NCBI GenBank assembly: GCA_036736205.1 | Contig: DAINMX010000066.1 | Location: 1-28,118, forward strand | From: XYA12-FULL-58-9 sp001798605 | Lineage (GTDB): Bacteria; Myxococcota; XYA12-FULL-58-9 | Reading direction: 5' to 3' | Length of the DNA stretch: 28,118 nucleotides | Part shown: piece after piece, positions 13,366-21,512 of the stretch | How positions within the stretch are numbered: position 1 is the stretch's first letter | Layout of the letters: every line of letters begins with the position of its first letter | The notes under the pieces: generated by a model | The model's input: only the letters and a program-made list of their open reading frames with translations | Told to the model about the DNA's origin: nothing | Databases searched by the model: none | Program-made: the position numbers and the translations under genes

Positions 13366-15510
13366 GTGGCATCCACAAAAAATAACCAAGGGACCGCAAA
13401 AGGTCCCAAAGCCGGCGTTGGCAAGGGCAGCGGTCGCGGCAAACCGAAGAATGGGCGACACTGTCCACCGGGAGCGCGGCAGGACAACTTTGACCTGCAC
13501 TCACTCAACAAGCCGCAGTTGGACGCCGTGCTACACGACGACGGGCCGCTGTTGGTTCTCGCTGGTGCCGGCAGCGGCAAAACTCGGGTCATCATCTATC
13601 GGATTGCCCGGATGCTCCGCGATGGAGTGCCGCCGGAGAGAATTCTCGGTGTCACATTTACAAACAAGGCGGCTAGGGAGATGCGGGAGCGGCTGACCGC
13701 CCTTGCGGGTCCCTGTGGCAAGGACGTCCTCCTTTCGACATTTCACTCTCTGGCGTTGCGGATCCTGCGGGAGGAGCCGGAGCACGTTGGTCTCGAAGCG
13801 GGTTTCTGCATTTATGACACAGGTGATCAGATGGGCCTGTTGCGCGAGTTCATGCGCCACATGCACGTGGCCGACCGACGGCTTGATGTGCAGCGTGTGC
13901 TCGAGCTCATCTTGCGCACCAAGCGGGAGCGCAAAAAGAAGGTAGAGATCCGCTACGACGACGATTATGAGATCGCTGCCTACGAGCTTTACGACCGCTA
14001 CATCGCTCAGATGCTCGCCTTCAACGCTGTCGATTTTGATGACCTGATCCTCAAAGCCCAGGATGCCCTCGATGTCCCGGAGGTTCGCGAACGTTGGAGT
14101 CAGCGGTTCCACTATCTGTTGGTCGACGAGTACCAAGACACGAGTCCCGACCAATTGGCATTGCTCAAGGCGCTGGCGGGGGAGCGGCGCAACGTCTGTG
14201 TCGTCGGTGACGACGACCAGTCGATCTACGGCTGGCGTGGAGCGGCTGCGGACAATATTTTAAATTTCTCAAGGCAGTTTGGCAGGGCGAAAGAGGTGGT
14301 GCTCGACCAGAACTATCGGTCGACGGGAAGTATCCTCGAGGTCGCCAACCAGGTGATCAAAAACAATGCGGTGCGCAAGCCCAAGACCTTGTGGTCAAGT
14401 TCGGGACCCGGCGATGCGGTCGAGGTGATCGCCTGCTCCGATGGCGACGACGAGGCCGAGTATGTGATCGGCAAGATCAGCGCGCTCATGCAAAAGGGCA
14501 CCAGAGCCGGTCAGATTGCCATCCTCTATCGCGCAAATGCCCAGAGCCGGGTGTTCGAAGAGGGCTTGGCGGTCGAGAGGATCCCCTTCGTCGTCGTCGG
14601 CGGCCAAGCATTCTTCGAACGCAAAGAAGTCCGTGATGCCATCGCCTACCTTGCGGTGATCCAGAATCCGCGCGACGAGATATCCCTGCGTCGCATCGTC
14701 AATTGGCCTGCTCGCGGCATTGGTGCCACCAGTCTTCAGCGCCTGGTGCGCCACGGACAAAAATCGGGCAAGGGACTGTGGGGCGCGTTGACTCGAGCTC
14801 AGGAGGTCGAAGACTTGCCCCAGGTCGCGGTGCAGGGCGCGGAGCAACTGATGAGCGTTCTATTGCCGATGTCGCGGCAATTGCGCCTCGCCAAGGTGGG
14901 GGAGCTGGCATCGCTGTCGCGCACACTCTTCGATAAGCTCGGCATGCGTCAGTCGATCCTCAGCGCCGATGATGCTCCCAGTATTCTGTCTCGCCGCCTC
15001 GAAAATCTGGAGGAGGTGGTGCGCTCGATCGATGGTTTTGAAAAGCGCGAGCCCCCGAGCAACAAGCCGGCCCTCGGTGAGTATTTGCACTCGGCGGCGT
15101 TGGCGCAGCTCCCCAGCGAAGAAGAAGACAAGTCGGGATGTGTGACCCTGATGACACTGCATTCAGCCAAGGGCCTTGAGTTCGACTACGTCTTCTTTGT
15201 TGGTGTCGAGGAAGATACGCTGCCGCACAAAAAGAGCATCGAGGAGGGTGGCGAGCTCTCCGAGGAGCGGCGCCTTTGTTACGTGGGTATGACCCGCGCC
15301 AAGAAACGCTTGTGGATGACCTGGGCCCGCCGTCGAAAACGCCATGGTGGCATGCAGGACCGCGGTGCCTCTCGTTTCCTCGCCGAAATCCAGGATGGCC
15401 CCTTTGTCAATCGCCGCGACCGCGACAACAAAGACCGGGACGAGGAATCGGACCAGCTTGCCCAGGATTTCTTTTCAAAAATGCGATCTTCTCTCGGCAT
15501 CGAGGAGTGA
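13366..15510 (+). CDS. Superfamily 1A DNA helicase (Rep/PcrA/UvrD type)
   Basis: This ATP-driven 3'-5' DNA helicase would act in repair or in restarting and clearing replication forks. The 714 residues hold all the expected motifs in order: Q-motif region LNKPQLDAVL, Walker A AGAGSGKT (66-73), TFTNKAAREM, STFHSLALRIL, Walker B LLVDEYQDT, VVGDDDQSIYGWRGA, DQNYRSTGSIL, TLHSAKGLEFDYVF and YVGMTRAKKRL. VVGDDDQSIY and the SRFLAEIQ ending are closest to Rep among the relatives I can recall. About 40 N-terminal residues rich in Lys, Gly and Pro form a non-family basic extension. The GTG at 13366 lacks a good ribosome binding site. It starts 15 bases after the bamB-like stop, so probably lies in the same transcript. 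Confidence 0.93.
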   Translation: MASTKNNQGTAKGPKAGVGKGSGRGKPKNGRHCPPGARQDNFDLHSLNKPQLDAVLHDDGPLLVLAGAGSGKTRVIIYRIARMLRDGVPPERILGVTFTNKAAREMRERLTALAGPCGKDVLLSTFHSLALRILREEPEHVGLEAGFCIYDTGDQMGLLREFMRHMHVADRRLDVQRVLELILRTKRERKKKVEIRYDDDYEIAAYELYDRYIAQMLAFNAVDFDDLILKAQDALDVPEVRERWSQRFHYLLVDEYQDTSPDQLALLKALAGERRNVCVVGDDDQSIYGWRGAAADNILNFSRQFGRAKEVVLDQNYRSTGSILEVANQVIKNNAVRKPKTLWSSSGPGDAVEVIACSDGDDEAEYVIGKISALMQKGTRAGQIAILYRANAQSRVFEEGLAVERIPFVVVGGQAFFERKEVRDAIAYLAVIQNPRDEISLRRIVNWPARGIGATSLQRLVRHGQKSGKGLWGALTRAQEVEDLPQVAVQGAEQLMSVLLPMSRQLRLAKVGELASLSRTLFDKLGMRQSILSADDAPSILSRRLENLEEVVRSIDGFEKREPPSNKPALGEYLHSAALAQLPSEEEDKSGCVTLMTLHSAKGLEFDYVFFVGVEEDTLPHKKSIEEGGELSEERRLCYVGMTRAKKRLWMTWARRRKRHGGMQDRGASRFLAEIQDGPFVNRRDRDNKDRDEESDQLAQDFFSKMRSSLGIEE

Positions 15511-15577
15511 CCGTGTTCACAAGTCCCAGTGTTGCGGCAAACTAGATCTGTTGCGAGCTGTGCCGTAATGTGGAGGC

Positions 15578-16303
15578 ATGGCCCGAGCTCCGCAGCCCCT
15601 CCTTCCCGAAGCCGTGAAGATTGGTCCGCTTGCGTCGTTGACGAGGACGGAACGAGAGCGCTTGGTTGCAAGTGTCAAACCGATGCGCTTCGACTCTGGG
15701 GCAACGGTCCTTACCGAGGGTGAGGATCCTGAATGGTTTTTTGTGCTGCTCGCGGGCTCGGTACGTGTGTTTTACCGCTCCGAGGAGGGCGAGGAGTTGG
15801 TTTGCAAATTGTTCGGCGCGCCAGCGGTTTTTGGGGAGATGGAGTGCTTGACAGGAATCGCCTACCAGGAGTCGGTTCGTACCCTTGAGACATCGACTCT
15901 GCTCAAGGTTCCGAGCGCCTATTTCGTGGAGCTCATTGGCCAGAACGCTGGCTTCGCGCGGGCAATGCTCAAGGATTTGGCAAGGAGGTTGTGCATCGCC
16001 GCAGATCATGAGCGAGCCCTCGCTTTCCAACAGGTTGACTCGCGCTTGGCCAACCTCCTGTTGAGTTACGTCGAATTGTACGGCGTGCCCACGAGCGTTG
16101 GCATTCTCGTGCGTATTGTCATCACCAAGAAGAGTCTGGCGCGCGACCTCGGGGTGGCCCGGCGATCCATTCACCGAACCATACAGATTTGGACCGAACA
16201 GGGCATTCTTGCGATGCACGGGCGGCAGTTGCTGGTCAAGAACATCAAGGAGCTGACGACGCTATCCGGACATCATCGCTTCCGACTCGACCATCGCTCG
16301 TGA
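15578..16303 (+). CDS. Crp/Fnr-family transcriptional regulator
   Basis: This is a 241-residue DNA-binding regulator. An N-terminal cyclic-nucleotide-binding-type barrel (about residues 15-130) includes EGEDPEWFFVLLAGSVRVF and the FGEMECLTG turn. A long dimerisation helix and a C-terminal winged helix-turn-helix (ITKKSLARDLGVARRSIHRTIQIWTEQGIL) follow. There is no Fnr-type cysteine cluster, so iron-sulfur oxygen sensing is unlikely. The ligand is unknown. Start choice is uncertain: the ATG at 15578 has GGAGG only one base away, and a GTG at 15614 is an alternative. The Nudix gene follows after 75 bases. No Crp-type operator pair stood out nearby. Confidence 0.92.
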   Translation: MARAPQPLLPEAVKIGPLASLTRTERERLVASVKPMRFDSGATVLTEGEDPEWFFVLLAGSVRVFYRSEEGEELVCKLFGAPAVFGEMECLTGIAYQESVRTLETSTLLKVPSAYFVELIGQNAGFARAMLKDLARRLCIAADHERALAFQQVDSRLANLLLSYVELYGVPTSVGILVRIVITKKSLARDLGVARRSIHRTIQIWTEQGILAMHGRQLLVKNIKELTTLSGHHRFRLDHRS

Positions 16304-16378
16304 AACAGGGTGGGAGGACAAGTGTAGCCTAATGACACCGACTGCTGTATAAGGGCCGTCGCGCAAGGTGGGAGGCTC

Positions 16379-16771
16379 ATGTCGAAACGTCAGATTACCG
16401 TGGTGTCCGCAGCCATCCAACGGGACGGCCGCTACCTGATCACCCAACGTCACGACAAGGCTGTGTTGCCCGGATTGTGGGAGTTTCCTGGAGGCAAGGT
16501 GGAAGAAGGGGAGTCCGACGAAGCCGCCCTCAAACGAGAGCTCAAATGGCGACTGGGCATTGAAGCCGAGGTCGGGGAACGGATTGCCACCAATCCGCAA
16601 GAGTACGCCAACTATACCGTCGAGCTGCATTTGTATCGTTGCAAGCTTGGCCCCGTTGAGCCGAAGGCTCTCAATGTCAAGGATCTGACCTGGGCCAAAT
16701 CGAGCGAATTCGATACCTATGAATTCACCCCAGCCGATGAGCAATCCATGGACGCGCTCTTGTTCGGTTGA
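16379..16771 (+). CDS. Nudix (MutT-like) protein with altered catalytic box
   Basis: The 130 residues have the length and layout of MutT, which removes oxidised dGTP. The PGLWEFPGGKVEEGE segment before the box is typical. In the Nudix box (consensus G-x5-E-x7-R-E-U-x-E-E-x-G-U), Gly39, Glu45, Arg53, Glu54, Gly60 and Ile61 are kept. The two consecutive metal-binding glutamates, however, are Trp57 and Arg58 (codons TGG CGA, 16547-16552). The fold is probably intact, but ordinary Mg-dependent hydrolysis may be lost or changed. GGAGG (16371-16375) lies 3 bases before the ATG. The gene ends 9 bases before the convergent lipoprotein gene. It is a Nudix-fold protein with good confidence; its activity is in doubt. 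Confidence 0.88.
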   Translation: MSKRQITVVSAAIQRDGRYLITQRHDKAVLPGLWEFPGGKVEEGESDEAALKRELKWRLGIEAEVGERIATNPQEYANYTVELHLYRCKLGPVEPKALNVKDLTWAKSSEFDTYEFTPADEQSMDALLFG

Positions 16772-16780
16772 GCAGGTGCG

Positions 16781-17716
16781 TCAGTTTTCCTTGGCCGTTT
16801 TCGCGTCGGACGCGTCGAAGGCGATTGCCTCGGATTCGGGAGCACCATCGAGCAGTGCTTGGGCTCTGTCTTGGGCCATGCGTTGCTCCGGCACCAAATC
16901 GGCGATGGCCTTGGGATCGGCTGCGACAATCTCGGTCAATAGGCGGTTGTAGAGCTGTGAATCCTTTGCTCGCGTGGCGTAGAGCTCTGCGTAGAGGAGC
17001 TTCGTCTCCAGACAATCGGGGGCGAGCTGCAAAGCCGTCTCGAAGTGTTCTTTGGATGCCTTGAGGTTGCCACCCAAGAATGCGGGTGCCTCGGCGCGAA
17101 ATGCGCCCATAAAACGGTGTGGTGCGGCGTGAAAGAAGGTTGGGTCGAGCTCCAGTACCCGTTGCATCACCGTCTCAATGCGACTTTTGTACATCGCGGC
17201 GGTGGTCATATCGGCGGTGATGAAGCGGCCGAGGTTGGAGGCGTACCAAAACAGGGCTGCCTGGCCCTCCACGGGGATCGCTGGCAGCGCTGCCTCAAGG
17301 GCCTCACCTGCATTGACCCTATTGCTAAACTCCGCAGACACCGCCAGCATTGCCTGCTCTGCGGAGGTGATGCCTTTCTCGTAAGTGGCCAAGCGCTTGG
17401 ATTTCTCGCCCGCTGGCGTCAGAAAGCTCTCCGCAAGGAGAAAGTACGCACGGGAAAGTTGCGCGAGCCCAGCCGCGTCTTCAGCCGCCACAAGCCCTTG
17501 CCACAGCTCAATCGCTCTCTCGAGGGATGCCCGCTCCCCTCGGTTTTGCCACGATTCTTCTGCCTCAGTTTGAAGCTCAGCGATGGTGGGGGCAACCAGC
17601 TTCCGCGCGATGGGCTTTGCGGGAGGCGCCGGTTTGACCTCCCATGCGGCCTGGCGGTTGTTGCACGCGAGGGAAGCAACGAAGAGGAGGGGGAGACATC
17701 GGTTTATCTCGAGCAT
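16781..17716 (-). CDS. TatT-family (TRAP T-component-like) lipoprotein
   Basis: This is a 311-residue predicted lipoprotein. The N-terminus MLEINRCLPLLFVASLAC has a hydrophobic run and a lipobox-like SLAC with Cys18, though position -3 is Ser rather than the preferred Leu. The mature part is all-helical. Segments such as ALFWYASNLGRFI, RVLELDPTFFHAAPHRFMGAFRA and NLKASKEHFETALQLAP resemble TatT proteins, which are helical-repeat periplasmic partners of some TRAP transporters. No TRAP transporter genes are in the window. It lies 69 bases downstream of the PKD-domain lipoprotein gene on the same strand, so the two probably form an operon. The family assignment is from memory of its motifs. Confidence 0.75.
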   Translation of the reverse strand: MLEINRCLPLLFVASLACNNRQAAWEVKPAPPAKPIARKLVAPTIAELQTEAEESWQNRGERASLERAIELWQGLVAAEDAAGLAQLSRAYFLLAESFLTPAGEKSKRLATYEKGITSAEQAMLAVSAEFSNRVNAGEALEAALPAIPVEGQAALFWYASNLGRFITADMTTAAMYKSRIETVMQRVLELDPTFFHAAPHRFMGAFRAEAPAFLGGNLKASKEHFETALQLAPDCLETKLLYAELYATRAKDSQLYNRLLTEIVAADPKAIADLVPEQRMAQDRAQALLDGAPESEAIAFDASDAKTAKEN

Positions 17717-17784
17717 GTGCGGTTTTCTGCCAAAGCCGGTTGTTGCTGTAAAGTCAGGATAGTGTGAAAAACGGCAGTTCTTGC

Positions 17785-18363
17785 TCAGTGCAACGTACCC
17801 CCGGTGGTGTAGCAGACCCCCCGTACGCAGATGTCGCCGACCACGCAGGTTGTGGTGTCGTCGCAGAAAAAGGGATCTGCAGGATACTCGTCGCGAATGG
17901 ATACGTCCTGAGCGGCAACGCTCTCCTCGCCGTGAATGTCGATTGCGCGGACCGTGACGGTGACGATGGCCTCGCGAGCAAAATCATGAAAAACCACGGG
18001 ATTGGTGCTGTGTAGGGCTTCAGATCCGTCACCCCATTGAAACACATAGGTCAAAGGATCGTTGTCGGGGTCGAAGGATTCCGAGGCGTCGAAACGAACG
18101 CGGCAGTGGCGGGACGCCGGCTCACAGGCATTGGCCGGCAGGCATTCGACGTCGACGCTGCAACCGGTTGGTGCCGCCGGCCCCGAGGGTGCATTGCAGT
18201 CGGTGTCGGTGACGCAGTTAGGACCCGGACCAAGGGGAGCGATAACCGGGGCGGTCAATGCGGCGAAGGGGGATTGGTTGCCGCGCACCAGGTCGTCATC
18301 TAACCCAGGGGCACAAGCCAACGCTGAAATGGCGAAAATGGATAGCAGACGCGACATCCGCAT
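17785..18363 (-). CDS. Cys-rich lipoprotein with PKD-like domain
   Basis: This is a predicted secreted lipoprotein of unknown role, 192 residues from the ATG at 18363. Alternative starts are ATG 18357 and GTG 18378; none has a clear ribosome binding site. The signal MRMSRLLSIFAISALAC places the lipidated Cys at 17. A Cys-rich linker (about 50-90) carries several spaced cysteines in an EB-module-like style. A PKD-like fold follows, with FDASESFDPDNDPLTYVFQWGDGS, the usual strand pattern of PKD domains, and VTVRAIDIHGEES. A final C...C..GVC motif ends the protein. Such Cys-rich secreted proteins are common in Myxococcota. PKD domains often mediate cell-surface binding. The partner is not known. 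Confidence 0.8.
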   Translation of the reverse strand: MRMSRLLSIFAISALACAPGLDDDLVRGNQSPFAALTAPVIAPLGPGPNCVTDTDCNAPSGPAAPTGCSVDVECLPANACEPASRHCRVRFDASESFDPDNDPLTYVFQWGDGSEALHSTNPVVFHDFAREAIVTVTVRAIDIHGEESVAAQDVSIRDEYPADPFFCDDTTTCVVGDICVRGVCYTTGGTLH

Positions 18364-18535
18364 CAGGGTATCACGCACACCCGAGTTGCGCCAAGGAAGT
18401 GCAGCAACAGTTATTGAGTTTGTGCTATTTTACGGACCATGGAGCGCAGCGCGCGGCGCTTGCATCCCTGGTGAACGGCGTTGATACTGATGGCGCCGAG
18501 GACGGTACCGAGGCCGGCTAGCTCGAGGTTTGTAC

Positions 18536-20287
18536 ATGGCCATTCTGCTCCTGTTTGTCTCCTCCTTGACGCTTCTCGCTCTCGGCTATCGATTCTACGG
18601 TCGCTACCTGAGTCGTACGCTCGGCATCGACAATTCGCGGGTGACCCCAGCGGTGGAGTTCGAAGACGGCGTCGACTTTGTGCCTGCGCCCAAGAGTGTG
18701 CTCTTGGGTCACCATTTTTCCTCCATCGCCGGTGCTGGTCCAATCGTCGGCCCCATCGTTGCAGCCAAGGCATTTGGTTGGGCCCCGGCCTTGGTGTGGA
18801 TTGTGGTCGGAACCATATTCATCGGTGGCGTGCACGACTTGTCTGCCTTGCTCGCCTCGATTCGCCACAAGGCGCGGAGCATTGCCGAGATAGCTCGGCT
18901 GCGCATGAGTCCATTGTCGCACCGAATGTTTCTCTTGTTCATCTGGTTCGCCCTCGTCTACGTTCTCACGGTTTTCGTCGATCTCACCGCCAGCACTTTC
19001 GTCAAGAGCGTGCCGTTGGGGGAGGGCCTAGAAGTTCGCGGCGGCTCGGTGGCGACGGCCTCCGCGCTGTATGTGGTGCTCGCTCTGGCGATGGGCGCAT
19101 GCCTGTACCGCCTCAAGATCCCTACTCTGGTCGCAACTCTTACCTTTGTCCCCCTGGTGTTTGCCGCCATCGCCGTCGGGCACGTCCTGCCTATTGAAGC
19201 CAGCACGGTGCCAGCGTTGCTCCGGGGGGATCCGGCGAGCACCTGGATTGTCGTCCTCATTGTCTATTGCCTGGCGGCGTCGGTGTTGCCGGTGTGGGTG
19301 TTGTTACAGCCGCGGGATTACCTGTCGTCGTTTCTCCTTTACGCCTGCGTTGTCGGTGGCGTCGCCGGTGTTGTTCTCGGGGCAGGGGACCTCGAGATAC
19401 GTTTTGACGCCTACCGCGGCTTCGAAGATGCAGCTCTCGGACTGATGTTTCCAGCGCTATTTATAAATATTGCTTGTGGTGCCTGCTCTGGTTTCCATTC
19501 CATTGTCGCGTCAGGCACCACGGCGAAACAGTTGAGGTGTGAGTCCGATGCCGTCCCCATCGCCTACGGTGCCATGGTTATCGAGGGCGTGTTGGCATGC
19601 ATTGCAGTGATGGCGCTCATTACCGCAATGCCTGACGACCCGGCGCTGCAGTCGCCGACGTTGGCTTTTGCCGCCGGCATAGGCCGTTTCACCGCGGCCC
19701 TGGGTGTGCCTGTCGCGGCCGGCACCACCTTCGGTTTGCTTGCCGTCTCGACATTTCTGCTCACCACCCTCGATACCGCGACACGGCTCGGACGTTATGT
19801 TTTTGAAGAGTTTTGTGACGGCATCGTCAATCTTCCGCCGCTGTTGTTGCGGACTGTTGCCACCTTGGCCACAGTAGCCGTGCCGTTGTTCCTGTCCCTC
19901 GCGGAGATGCACGACCCCATGGGGGTACCGATTCCCTCGTGGAAAGCGGTGTGGCCGGTGTTTGGCGCAACCAATCAGCTCCTTGCCGGTCTTGCCCTCT
20001 TGGTCGTCACTGTGTGGCTAGCCCACGAAGGCAAGTCGCGGTGGCTCACCGGTGTTCCTGCCGTCGCCATGTTGGTGATCACCCTGGTCGCTCTAACTCA
20101 GTTGGTTTGGCGGCATGGCGTTGATCTCATCGGCTCCATCTCGGCGGCGCTCTTGCTCTTCGCCGTGGTGCTGGTTGTCGAGGCAGCGCGAGTGTTGCTC
20201 AAGGGCGGTGGACCGCCTATTGACCTCGACGAGGGCCCACTTTCGTCGGCATCGGGCCGTAAACAGCCGGAAGTCAGCGTCTGCTGA
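18536..20287 (+). CDS. cstA: CstA-family carbon starvation transporter
   Basis: This multi-spanning inner-membrane transporter, 583 residues, belongs to the CstA family, whose members take up pyruvate or peptides when carbon is short. The family signature is near the N-terminus: YGRYLSRTLGID, then EFEDGVDFVPAPKSVLLGHHFSSIAGAGPIVGP. CGACSGFHSIVASGTTAKQL in the middle is also a characteristic block. It is shorter than E. coli CstA (about 700) but within the range of family members that lack a long C-terminal extension. The ATG at 18536 has GAGG 7 bases upstream and is preferred over a TTG two codons earlier. It is divergent from the lipoprotein pair across about 170 bases. The substrate cannot be read from the sequence. 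Confidence 0.93.
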   Translation: MAILLLFVSSLTLLALGYRFYGRYLSRTLGIDNSRVTPAVEFEDGVDFVPAPKSVLLGHHFSSIAGAGPIVGPIVAAKAFGWAPALVWIVVGTIFIGGVHDLSALLASIRHKARSIAEIARLRMSPLSHRMFLLFIWFALVYVLTVFVDLTASTFVKSVPLGEGLEVRGGSVATASALYVVLALAMGACLYRLKIPTLVATLTFVPLVFAAIAVGHVLPIEASTVPALLRGDPASTWIVVLIVYCLAASVLPVWVLLQPRDYLSSFLLYACVVGGVAGVVLGAGDLEIRFDAYRGFEDAALGLMFPALFINIACGACSGFHSIVASGTTAKQLRCESDAVPIAYGAMVIEGVLACIAVMALITAMPDDPALQSPTLAFAAGIGRFTAALGVPVAAGTTFGLLAVSTFLLTTLDTATRLGRYVFEEFCDGIVNLPPLLLRTVATLATVAVPLFLSLAEMHDPMGVPIPSWKAVWPVFGATNQLLAGLALLVVTVWLAHEGKSRWLTGVPAVAMLVITLVALTQLVWRHGVDLIGSISAALLLFAVVLVVEAARVLLKGGGPPIDLDEGPLSSASGRKQPEVSVC

Positions 20288-20384
20288 CGGTTTGCTGTGG
20301 AACTTTGCGGTGCCGAAACTTGGCAGATGGGTCACATTTTCGCTAAGAGTCCTTTCGACCCCAACAGGAGGAACCTAAGAGCGC

Positions 20385-21323
20385 GTGTCTGACCAACTTG
20401 ATCTATGGCCCGAGGATGCGCCAGGCGGCCGGATTGCCTGGTCTGTCAGTCGCCACAAGCGGCTGGGTGATTGCCTGCGCAAGTATTATCTGCAGCATTA
20501 CGGCAGTCGCGGCGGCTCCAAACCGGATGCACCCGCAGAAGTGCGGGATGTCTATATGCTCAAGCACTTGCGCAGCCGCCACATGTGGGTTGGCGAGGTG
20601 GTGCACGAGATGGCAGAGCTCGCGCTCTCTGCCTGGCGACGTGGGGATACGGTGCCAGTCGCAGCACTGGTGGAACGTGGGACCCGGCGCATGCGTGCGC
20701 AATACGCCGACTCGGTGCAGCGCTTCTACCGCGACCGCCCGCGGTATGTGCGCGGGCTCATGGAACACGAGTATGACGACACTGTCAGTCGTGAGGAGTG
20801 GCGAGCTCAACACGACCGCATGGAACGCTGTCTGCACACCTTCTTTGATCTCGAGATCACCGCAACCATTCGCGAAACACCAGTCTGGCAATGGCTCGCC
20901 CTCGAGTCATTCGGTAGTTTCGATGTCGATGGCACCACGGTGATGGTCAAACCCGACTTTGCCTGGCGCGCTGACAACGATCGCATCGTCATTGTCGATT
21001 GGAAGACCGGCAAGCCGCGCCCAAACGACGAGTGGCTGCAGATGGCTGTCTACGGACTGTTCGCCCGCAGTGCCTGGGGACTGCGCACCGAAATTCTCGA
21101 TTGTCGCCCTGTCTATCTCGACACTGGCGAAATCAGCATGTTCCAGCTCTCCGACGACGACCTGCGGACCGCTCTGGATGAGATTCGCGTCTCGGTCAAA
21201 GAGATGAAACGCCTGGCTGCCTTGGTTGTTGACGGTGACCTCGACCCCGAGGCATTTCCCAAGACCGACGACGTCTCATATTGCAACCATTGCAATTTTC
21301 GCCGTGTCTGCGTTCGTCCCTGA
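20385..21323 (+). CDS. Stand-alone PD-(D/E)xK nuclease with AddB/Cas4-type Fe-S cysteines
   Basis: This 312-residue RecB-like nuclease probably cuts DNA. The nuclease motifs are visible in order: the His of GEVVHEMAE, the Asp of VKPDFAWR, VDWKTGK carrying the D/E-x-K pair, and LQMAVYGLF, which fits the Q-x3-Y motif. Cys30 near the N-terminus together with Cys300, Cys303 and Cys309 (C-x2-C-x5-C) matches the split arrangement that holds a 4Fe-4S cluster in AddB and Cas4 nucleases. There is no helicase domain and no CRISPR or AddA gene nearby. The GTG start has AGGAGG (20365-20370) 14 bases upstream, which is long spacing. The gene follows cstA by 97 bases. The nuclease fold is well supported; the biological role is unknown. 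Confidence 0.88.
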   Translation: MSDQLDLWPEDAPGGRIAWSVSRHKRLGDCLRKYYLQHYGSRGGSKPDAPAEVRDVYMLKHLRSRHMWVGEVVHEMAELALSAWRRGDTVPVAALVERGTRRMRAQYADSVQRFYRDRPRYVRGLMEHEYDDTVSREEWRAQHDRMERCLHTFFDLEITATIRETPVWQWLALESFGSFDVDGTTVMVKPDFAWRADNDRIVIVDWKTGKPRPNDEWLQMAVYGLFARSAWGLRTEILDCRPVYLDTGEISMFQLSDDDLRTALDEIRVSVKEMKRLAALVVDGDLDPEAFPKTDDVSYCNHCNFRRVCVRP

Positions 21324-21386
21324 ATATTTCCGCGCCAAAAAATGAGGGGCAGCTGCTCCACCCAGCATTGCCTGACCCGACGAAAG

Positions 21387-21422
21387 GTATCCCCATGTAA
21401 GAATGTTCTTGACTGGGGATAC
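21387..21422. promoter_or_regulatory. 36-bp nested palindrome, candidate PadR operator
   Basis: Outer arms GTATCCCC (21387-21394) and GGGGATAC (21415-21422) and inner arms AAGAA (21399-21403) and TTCTT (21406-21410) are both perfect and share the same centre, between 21404 and 21405. A -35-like TTGACT (21409-21414) lies inside the right half. No good -10 was found at 17 bases; ATTAAT at 15 is the nearest. The palindrome sits about 90 bases before padR and has no T-run, so an operator fits better than a terminator. Confidence 0.6.
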
Positions 21423-21463
21423 ACTTGCCATTAATGCCGCTGAGCCTATCGTCCAGGCCGAAT

Positions 21464-21477
21464 GGGTTTTCGAACCC
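21464..21477 (+). promoter_or_regulatory. TTCG-loop hairpin in the padR leader
   Basis: GGGTT (21464-21468) pairs with AACCC (21473-21477) around a TTCG tetraloop, one of the stable loop types in RNA. It lies in the predicted 5' untranslated leader, about 24 bases before the padR ribosome binding site. It could stabilise the leader; no role is shown. Confidence 0.3.
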
Positions 21478-21512
21478 CAATCGTGGGTTTCGGCCTTGGC
21501 AGGAGCAAGCGA

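Noticed and set aside
20322..20348. Possible promoter TTGGCA...TAAGAG before the nuclease gene
   Set aside because: The -10 matches only three of six positions, and the sigma-54 GG/GC spacing does not fit either.
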